This document shows, piece after piece, positions 59,835-64,000 of a DNA stretch of 64,000 bases (position 1 is its first letter; each line of letters begins with the position of its first letter). Made by a program: the position numbers and the translations under genes. The DNA lies in NCBI RefSeq assembly GCF_030064895.1, contig NZ_JASJEB010000008.1, positions 1 to 64,000 on the forward strand, written 5' to 3'. The notes under the pieces are model-generated. The model made no database searches. It was not told the origin of the DNA and saw only the letters and a list, made by a program, of their open reading frames with translations. This DNA is from Crocosphaera sp. GTDB taxonomy: Bacteria; Cyanobacteriota; Cyanobacteriia; Cyanobacteriales; Microcystaceae.

Positions 59835-59975
59835 CTATCTTACTACAGGTATACCTGTCTGAGCAACATTTTTAATCAACCCTTTTTTAGTATTTGTTTC
59901 TTTTTTAGGTTTGCAGTGTTCTTTGTAATACTTCAAAGCGGTTCTATTCAGTATTTCTGTAGTAGTTTTATTCAT
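59835..59975 (-). CDS. Small basic protein
   Basis: The protein has 46 residues, MNKTTTEILNRTALKYYKEH then CKPKKETNTKKG. Lys-rich. The last codons (TGIPVVR) contain the perfect palindrome ACAGGTATACCTGT. It is divergent from the candidate repressor. Confidence 0.6.
   Translation of the reverse strand: MNKTTTEILNRTALKYYKEHCKPKKETNTKKGLIKNVAQTGIPVVR
59845..59858. promoter_or_regulatory. Perfectly palindromic operator at the 59835 gene end
   Basis: ACAGGTATACCTGT, perfect 14-bp palindrome, overlapping the last codons of the 59835 gene. Confidence 0.55.
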
Positions 59976-59996
59976 AATTTAATATTCCAATAAAAT

Positions 59997-60010
59997 ACAG
60001 TTGTGTGTGT
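59997..60010. promoter_or_regulatory. Operator upstream of the candidate repressor
   Basis: ACA-GTTGTGTG-TGT, centred about 20 bp upstream of the -35 of the repressor promoter, a position that could allow autoregulation. Confidence 0.6.
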
Positions 60011-60021
60011 ACAAAACCCTC

Positions 60022-60050
60022 TTGACATCTTAGGTTTTGAGAAATAAACT
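60022..60050 (+). promoter_or_regulatory. Repressor promoter, leaderless
   Basis: TTGACA (60022-60027), 17-bp spacer, TAAACT (60045-60050). The predicted start of RNA (about 60057) coincides with ATG 60058, so the mRNA would lack a leader, as lambda cI does from pRM. Confidence 0.7.
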
Positions 60051-60057
60051 GTCAGGT

Positions 60058-60543
60058 ATGAGTGCGTCAATAAAGAAATGTATGCGTAAATCCGAAGTTG
60101 AATCCACAAAAAAATCTCCAAAACCTGATTACAAAAGAGCTAGAAGACTTTTAGCTAAACTACTTTTTGAAGATAGAAAAGAAAAGGGTCTAAATCAAGT
60201 AGATTATTGCGAACAAGTGTTGAATAAACATGGGATTTCCGTAACCTACGGCTTTTTGCAACAATGGGAAAAAGAAGATTCCCGTAAAGGAGCGGACAAC
60301 AAAAGCCTTCCAGATATCGTTAACTTTGCTGGTGTGGCTAAGTGTTTTGGCTACACTCTAACTGAGTTTTTCGATTACCTTACAGGGACGGAAACTTTTG
60401 TCACCCCTGAATACGACAAGGTTTACAGACAAGTTTCCTCCTTGCCGTGGGATGACAGAGTTAGGATGGTCAGGGAATTGCAAGATGCTCTGTTGCTTAG
60501 TGCTAATCCCGAAAAAAACACCCAGGGGGCAAAAACTCCGTAA
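60058..60543 (+). CDS. Candidate phage master repressor (HTH)
   Basis: The protein has 161 residues from ATG 60058. A basic N-terminus is followed by an HTH-like region (ARRLLAKLLFEDRKEKGLNQ, ISVTYGFLQQWEK, SLPDIVNFAGVAKCFGYTL, then FFDYLTG) and a helical C-terminus (WDDRVRMVRELQDALL). The site at the phage end, the leaderless promoter and the operator upstream suggest the lysogeny repressor. No direct evidence that it binds the ACA-N8-TGT sites. Confidence 0.65.
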   Translation: MSASIKKCMRKSEVESTKKSPKPDYKRARRLLAKLLFEDRKEKGLNQVDYCEQVLNKHGISVTYGFLQQWEKEDSRKGADNKSLPDIVNFAGVAKCFGYTLTEFFDYLTGTETFVTPEYDKVYRQVSSLPWDDRVRMVRELQDALLLSANPEKNTQGAKTP

Positions 60544-60721
60544 CAAGTTCTTCTCCTATCTTTTCCCCTGGCACATAACCAGACAAAATCTCTTTTACCT
60601 CTTTTCTCACAGATTCCTTGAAAACAGTTTGATTGGATTTTGTTATTTGGTCTATTTTGCTGGAAATAGACTTAAGTTGCTCTTGTGATAATCCGGCGAA
60701 TACTTGTTGTTTTCCAGACAT
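60503..60721 (-). CDS. Small hypothetical protein at the phage end
   Basis: The protein has 72 residues (MSGKQQVFAGLSQEQLKSIS, ending LPPGCFFRD). It overlaps the repressor 3' end by 41 nt in the convergent sense. The promoter TTGCCT-17-TATAAT lies upstream. Confidence 0.6.
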   Translation of the reverse strand: MSGKQQVFAGLSQEQLKSISSKIDQITKSNQTVFKESVRKEVKEILSGYVPGEKIGEELVTEFLPPGCFFRD

Positions 60722-60747
60722 AAACTTCTATTTTTTACGTTACCCAA

Positions 60748-60776
60748 TTATACACAGATAATTGGTAACAGGCAAC
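60748..60776 (-). promoter_or_regulatory. Promoter of the last phage gene
   Basis: On the minus strand TTGCCT, 17-bp spacer, TATAAT. The spacer ends in ATCTGTG, a half operator. The last operator-like half sites lie at 60751-60787. Confidence 0.65.
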
Positions 60777-60787
60777 TATGTATGTTT

Positions 60788-60896
60788 AGAAAATAGATGA
60801 TAGGTATTGGCTTTTCTAGATGGATCTATTGTAAACTGGTAACATGAAGAATAACGATCCCAGTGATCACCTTGTTGTTTAATCTCAAAATAAATT
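60788..60896. other. Probable phage-host border region
   Basis: No gene. Operator-like sites stop here and the host gene gloA follows. The attachment core cannot be set without the left end of the prophage. Confidence 0.4.
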
Positions 60897-61325
60897 ATGC
60901 GTCTTTTACATACTATGTTACGGGTTAAAAACCTGGAAGAGTCCTTAAAATTCTACTGTGATATTTTAGGAATGAAACTCCTTCGTCAAAAAGATTATCC
61001 AGGGGGAGAGTTTACCCTTGCTTTTGTTGGTTATGGAGATGAGTCTGATAACTCAGTTATAGAATTAACCTATAATTGGGGTGTTGATTCTTATGAGTTG
61101 GGTGACGCTTATGGTCACATTGCTTTAGGAGTCGATGATATCTATGGAACTTGTGAAAAAATTAGAGAACAAGGGGGCAATATTACTAGAGAACCCGGTC
61201 CCATGAAACACGGTACAACGGTTATTGCTTTTGTTGATGATCCCAACGGTTACAAAATCGAATTAATTCAAATAGGAACCCAAGGATCAGCTAAAAAAGA
61301 AGAAGAAATTGCAAAAGCTGCTTAG
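60897..61325 (+). CDS. gloA: Glyoxalase I (lactoylglutathione lyase)
   Basis: The protein has 142 residues. Metal ligands H5, E56, H74 and E122 are all present in the right order, with [20 protein letters not shown] and GPMKHG. Converts the methylglyoxal-glutathione adduct to lactoylglutathione. A short Lys/Glu/Ala tail is extra. Host gene. Confidence 0.95.
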   Translation: MRLLHTMLRVKNLEESLKFYCDILGMKLLRQKDYPGGEFTLAFVGYGDESDNSVIELTYNWGVDSYELGDAYGHIALGVDDIYGTCEKIREQGGNITREPGPMKHGTTVIAFVDDPNGYKIELIQIGTQGSAKKEEEIAKAA

Positions 61326-61337
61326 TAAAATTAAAAT

Positions 61338-61363
61338 ATGAGAGTGTGAAAAACACTCTCATA
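61338..61363. terminator. Hairpin between gloA and chlI
   Basis: ATGAGAGTGT / ACACTCTCAT, 10-bp stem with a 5-nt loop between convergent genes. No U-run, so it could act in both directions only weakly. Confidence 0.6.
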
Positions 61364-61405
61364 AGTCTTCGTTAAATGTTGAAGATAACAGTCTAGAAAA
61401 CTGTG

Positions 61406-62479
61406 TTATTCTTCTGTTTCTATACCAAAGACTCGATTAAAAGCTTTTTCTACTTTATAACCTGAGTCAATGGTTTCTAGGGGATCTTTACGGAGTCGGT
61501 GACGCAAACATAACACCATAGTGCGACGAATATCATCTACAGTAACCTCTGTACGTCCTTCAAACGCTGCTAAAGCTTTCGATGCACGGTTAGTAACAAT
61601 ATCACCCCGTAACCCGTCCACATCCAATTCTGAGCAGACTTCCGAAATTTTCACCCGTAAATCATAATCAATGTTAACGGAAGGGAGTAAATTTTGCGCT
61701 TGAACTAAACTATTTTGTAACTCATCTTGTTGAGTTTGATAGGTTTCACAGAATTTTTGGGGATCTCCATCAAATTCTGATCTTTGTTCTACAATTTGTA
61801 CTCGTAGGTTAGGTTCTTTGACTGTATGGATCTCTGCGTGCATTCCAAAACGATCCAATAACTGAGGCCGTAACTCCCCTTCTTCGGGGTTTCCTGATCC
61901 CACTAAAACAAATCTAGCCGGGTGACGAATAGAAATACCTTCCCTTTCTACCGTATTCCAACCACTAGCAGCAGAGTCTAATAATACGTCCACTAGGTGA
62001 TCGTCGAGTAAGTTAACCTCATCTACATACAAGATACCTCGGTTAGCTTTGGCTAATAACCCAGGTTCAAACGCTTTGACCCCTTCTGATAAAGCTTTTT
62101 CAATATCGATGGTACCACAAACCCTATCTTCTGTAGCTCCAAGGGGCAAGTCAACCATAATGACTTTTTTGTGGGAAATGGGCAAAGAACCCTCTTCTTC
62201 GAGGGTCTGACGCACGCTATCGCTCATTAAATCGGGGTCAGAGGGATGAGAGTTGAAGGGATCATTCGCTACTACATCGATTTCCGGGAGTAAGTCAGCT
62301 AAAGCGCGAATGGTGGTGGATTTTCCTGTACCGCGATCGCCCATAATCATCACACCGCCAATTTTGGGGTCGATGACATTGAGGAGGAGGGCCAGTTTCA
62401 TTTCTTCTTGGCCGACAATGGCCGTAAAAGGAAAGACAACGCGATGGGTTTTTGGGGGTGCTTGTAGGGTTGCAGTCAT
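61406..62479 (-). CDS. chlI: Magnesium chelatase ATPase subunit I
   Basis: The protein has 357 residues. AAA+ ATPase: Walker [10 protein letters not shown] (47-55), Walker [11 protein letters not shown], then [20 protein letters not shown] and a C-terminal lid ([18 protein letters not shown]). With ChlD and ChlH it inserts Mg into protoporphyrin IX. Intact and full length; marks a photosynthetic host. Confidence 0.97.
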   Translation of the reverse strand: MTATLQAPPKTHRVVFPFTAIVGQEEMKLALLLNVIDPKIGGVMIMGDRGTGKSTTIRALADLLPEIDVVANDPFNSHPSDPDLMSDSVRQTLEEEGSLPISHKKVIMVDLPLGATEDRVCGTIDIEKALSEGVKAFEPGLLAKANRGILYVDEVNLLDDHLVDVLLDSAASGWNTVEREGISIRHPARFVLVGSGNPEEGELRPQLLDRFGMHAEIHTVKEPNLRVQIVEQRSEFDGDPQKFCETYQTQQDELQNSLVQAQNLLPSVNIDYDLRVKISEVCSELDVDGLRGDIVTNRASKALAAFEGRTEVTVDDIRRTMVLCLRHRLRKDPLETIDSGYKVEKAFNRVFGIETEE

Positions 62480-62570
62480 CTATGATTATTTCGGTTTGTT
62501 CTTATTATAATTTTGCTATGCGATCGCTTACTTGGTCAATCTTTTTGATTGTGCGATGAATTCAGGTGAT

Positions 62571-62960
62571 CTAAGCACGAAGAAGATTCAAATATTTAAC
62601 AAAGGGGAGAAAATCTTTATCTGAAAAAAGCAGTGGTAAAGAATTTTCAATGCAGAAAGAGGCAATAATAACATCAGTGGTTTTTCTAATGGTTATTCCT
62701 TTCTTCCGTAGCTGACGATAATTTTCCGCGCTCTTGACAGCCATGTTTCTACCCAATAAATCAAAAATTGTCAAAGAAGTGAGCAAGTTTTTAGCTACAT
62801 TGTAATCCGAATCATTTCTAAAACCTTGTAAAACTTCCGTGAGAATAATATCACCAATACTTATGGGCTGCATTCCTAATAATAAATCAAGTTGTCTGGT
62901 TTCAGACGTATCATGGCCATTAAAGTAATCAATCCAAACACTCGAATCCACCATAATCAT
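62571..62960 (-). CDS. PIN-domain toxin (VapC-like)
   Basis: The protein has 129 residues. Acidic residues: D5 in MVDSSVWIDYF, the E of GDIILTEVLQGF, D in TDVIIASFCIE and the D of FSDKDF. Likely tRNA or mRNA endonuclease. Overlaps the antitoxin gene by 4 nt. Confidence 0.88.
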   Translation of the reverse strand: MIMVDSSVWIDYFNGHDTSETRQLDLLLGMQPISIGDIILTEVLQGFRNDSDYNVAKNLLTSLTIFDLLGRNMAVKSAENYRQLRKKGITIRKTTDVIIASFCIENSLPLLFSDKDFLPFVKYLNLLRA

Positions 62961-63169
62961 TGATTACTCCTCATTTCTTCTAAGTCTCCTTCCCATTTCA
63001 ATTTCCCCTTAAATCTTTTAATTTGCTCTTGTTTTTTCAACTGAATTAAAGTCTTAAGTCCCATTTCTAGAACTTCTCTTTCTGTTTTTAAACCAGTTAC
63101 TTTTAAGGCATCAGCTATTAATTGTTCATCAATAGAAATGTTAGTTGTCATAGCAAGTTTATAATTCAA
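62957..63169 (-). CDS. VapB-like antitoxin
   Basis: The protein has 70 residues, or 64 from MTTNISIDEQL (ATG 63151), which is the usual family start. TTNISIDEQLIADALKVTGL followed by KTEREVLEMGLKTLIQLKK matches VapB/DUF2191. Confidence 0.85.
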   Translation of the reverse strand: MNYKLAMTTNISIDEQLIADALKVTGLKTEREVLEMGLKTLIQLKKQEQIKRFKGKLKWEGDLEEMRSNQ

Positions 63170-63257
63170 AATTTATAAAATAATAATATTTTTTTCTCTT
63201 TTCATTGTTCACCTATTTTATAATGTTAATCATAGCTAATTTATCAATCCTACTGCT

Positions 63258-63403
63258 ATGATATTAACAAAAATAATGAAATTTTCGGGGGGGGTAAGTT
63301 TTACTTATCTGAAATAGCGATCGCTACCTCTATTCTGACTGTAAATACTTTAGCGATCGCACCTTCTCACGGTTCATCCTTATTAGAAAGTTTGGCTCAA
63401 TGA
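63258..63403 (+). pseudogene. Small secreted-type ORF shifted at a G8 run
   Basis: ATG 63258 reads MILTKIMKFSGG and stops after a run of eight G. With one more G the frame would continue through a signal-like EIAIATSILTVNTLAIAPSH to TGA 63403 (48 residues). May be phase variation, decay or a sequencing error. Confidence 0.3.
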
Positions 63404-63957
63404 CTATTATCTCCTAAAGATTTTAAGTATTTTAGATAAGCTTGTTGTTGTTGTTCCTGGGGAAAAAATTGGTATTCAGAATTTTGACTTAACCACTCAT
63501 CAAAAGATAGAATATTAACCCCCTTAGATTTTAAGTATTTTTGGTAAGTTTCTAGTTTTTCCTGTTCAGAAAAATCCTGAAAGATGGAATTTTGATTAAT
63601 GAATTCTTCATAGTTTAATATTTGGGATGGATTAGAGGGAGGTTGTGGTTTAGGGGTTGGAGTTTGAGGAGTTGCAGAGGAAAATGATTTGTTATTGCGA
63701 TGATCTTCTTCTGTGTAAGAAAACCAATAAGCTTCTACTTCTCCTTTAGGTAAGTTAATTTGATACCAAGCAAGCCACATATCCTCGGATTCAATTTTAG
63801 CTCTAATTTCTCCCATTGACCTACTTTTTTCAGTGTGGTTAAGATTACTCCATTCTTGACTCAAATCCTGTGCCATATTAATAGCTTCTTTTAAATTAGT
63901 TCGATTGGGAAAACCCACGATAGTACTGTCTGTTGCCCTACTTTCCAACTTACCCAT
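63397..63957 (-). CDS. Host protein with duplicated helical motif
   Basis: The protein has 186 residues. The C-terminal half has two copies of a ~37-residue unit (LNYEEFINQNSIFQDFSEQE and LSFDEWLSQNSEYQFFPQEQ, each followed by YxKYLKS). A Pro/Thr/Ser linker precedes them. Function unknown. Confidence 0.6.
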   Translation of the reverse strand: MGKLESRATDSTIVGFPNRTNLKEAINMAQDLSQEWSNLNHTEKSRSMGEIRAKIESEDMWLAWYQINLPKGEVEAYWFSYTEEDHRNNKSFSSATPQTPTPKPQPPSNPSQILNYEEFINQNSIFQDFSEQEKLETYQKYLKSKGVNILSFDEWLSQNSEYQFFPQEQQQQAYLKYLKSLGDNSH

Positions 63958-64000
63958 ATTTACCGATTTTTTTGATGGAGGAAAATCTATTCCTAATCTA

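Noticed and set aside
1-64000. tRNA or rRNA genes
   Set aside because: No cloverleaf-like or rRNA-like stretch was recognised anywhere by eye; a tRNA scan was not possible here.

Overview
The window is the chromosome of a low-GC cyanobacterium carrying most of a tailed-phage genome. The host part is the right end (about 60.8-64 kb): a glyoxalase I gene, the magnesium-chelatase subunit chlI of chlorophyll synthesis, a VapBC-type toxin-antitoxin pair and a repeat-containing protein. GCGATCGC (HIP1) octamers, typical of cyanobacteria, occur in host and phage DNA alike. Everything from base 1 to about 60.79 kb reads as one siphovirus-like prophage whose left end lies outside the window. No integrase or tRNA attachment site was seen.

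Layout. 0-2.1 kb (minus): small genes, an ASCH protein and a Bet/RecT annealase. 2.3-5.7 kb (plus): small early genes, the portal and a PD-(D/E)XK-like nuclease. 5.9-9.1 kb: unknowns and a first HTH/67-aa switch module. 9.1-10.7 kb: a small secreted protein between two terminators and a winged-helix regulator. 10.75-11.83 kb: a non-coding palindromic element. 12.2-13.3 kb (minus): a small membrane protein and a DEDD exonuclease broken by an in-frame stop. 13.4-15.4 kb (plus): terminase. 15.5-19.3 kb (minus): small membrane proteins, a phage Dam methylase, unknowns and an antirepressor. 19.3-23.0 kb: two more switch modules and a P63C antirepressor. 23-37.7 kb (minus): tape measure, frameshifted tail chaperone, tail tube, connectors and major capsid protein. 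37.8-40.5 kb (plus): an early-type operon with an NblA-like gene and dCTP deaminase. 40.5-45.6 kb (minus): prohead protease, MuF-like head protein, antirepressor and a two-domain endolysin. 45.6-46.3 kb: a second palindromic element. 46.3-54.6 kb: a gp10-like connector, then a GTA-like baseplate and fibre cassette (minus). 54.7-59.8 kb: a candidate small RNA, an SF2 helicase and a primase/DUF3987 protein. 60.0-60.7 kb: a candidate master repressor and a small convergent gene.

How it may work together. Head genes are scattered over more than 40 kb and on both strands. Short transcription units are preceded by a recurring inverted repeat, ACA-N8-TGT, often sitting between the -35 and -10 boxes. 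About 21 full and 14 near matches were found by eye. The set suggests one phage regulator controlling many dispersed operators, with a large collection of antirepressor-like proteins and three HTH/67-aa modules layered on top. Three sites lie between a stop codon and a terminator, which recalls stoperators. The NblA-like protein would act on the host phycobilisome. Several phage proteins carry a QLxLF motif that could bind the host sliding clamp.

Limits. All calls come from reading the sequence by eye. No database search, folding or motif scan was run. Many small proteins have no recognised function.
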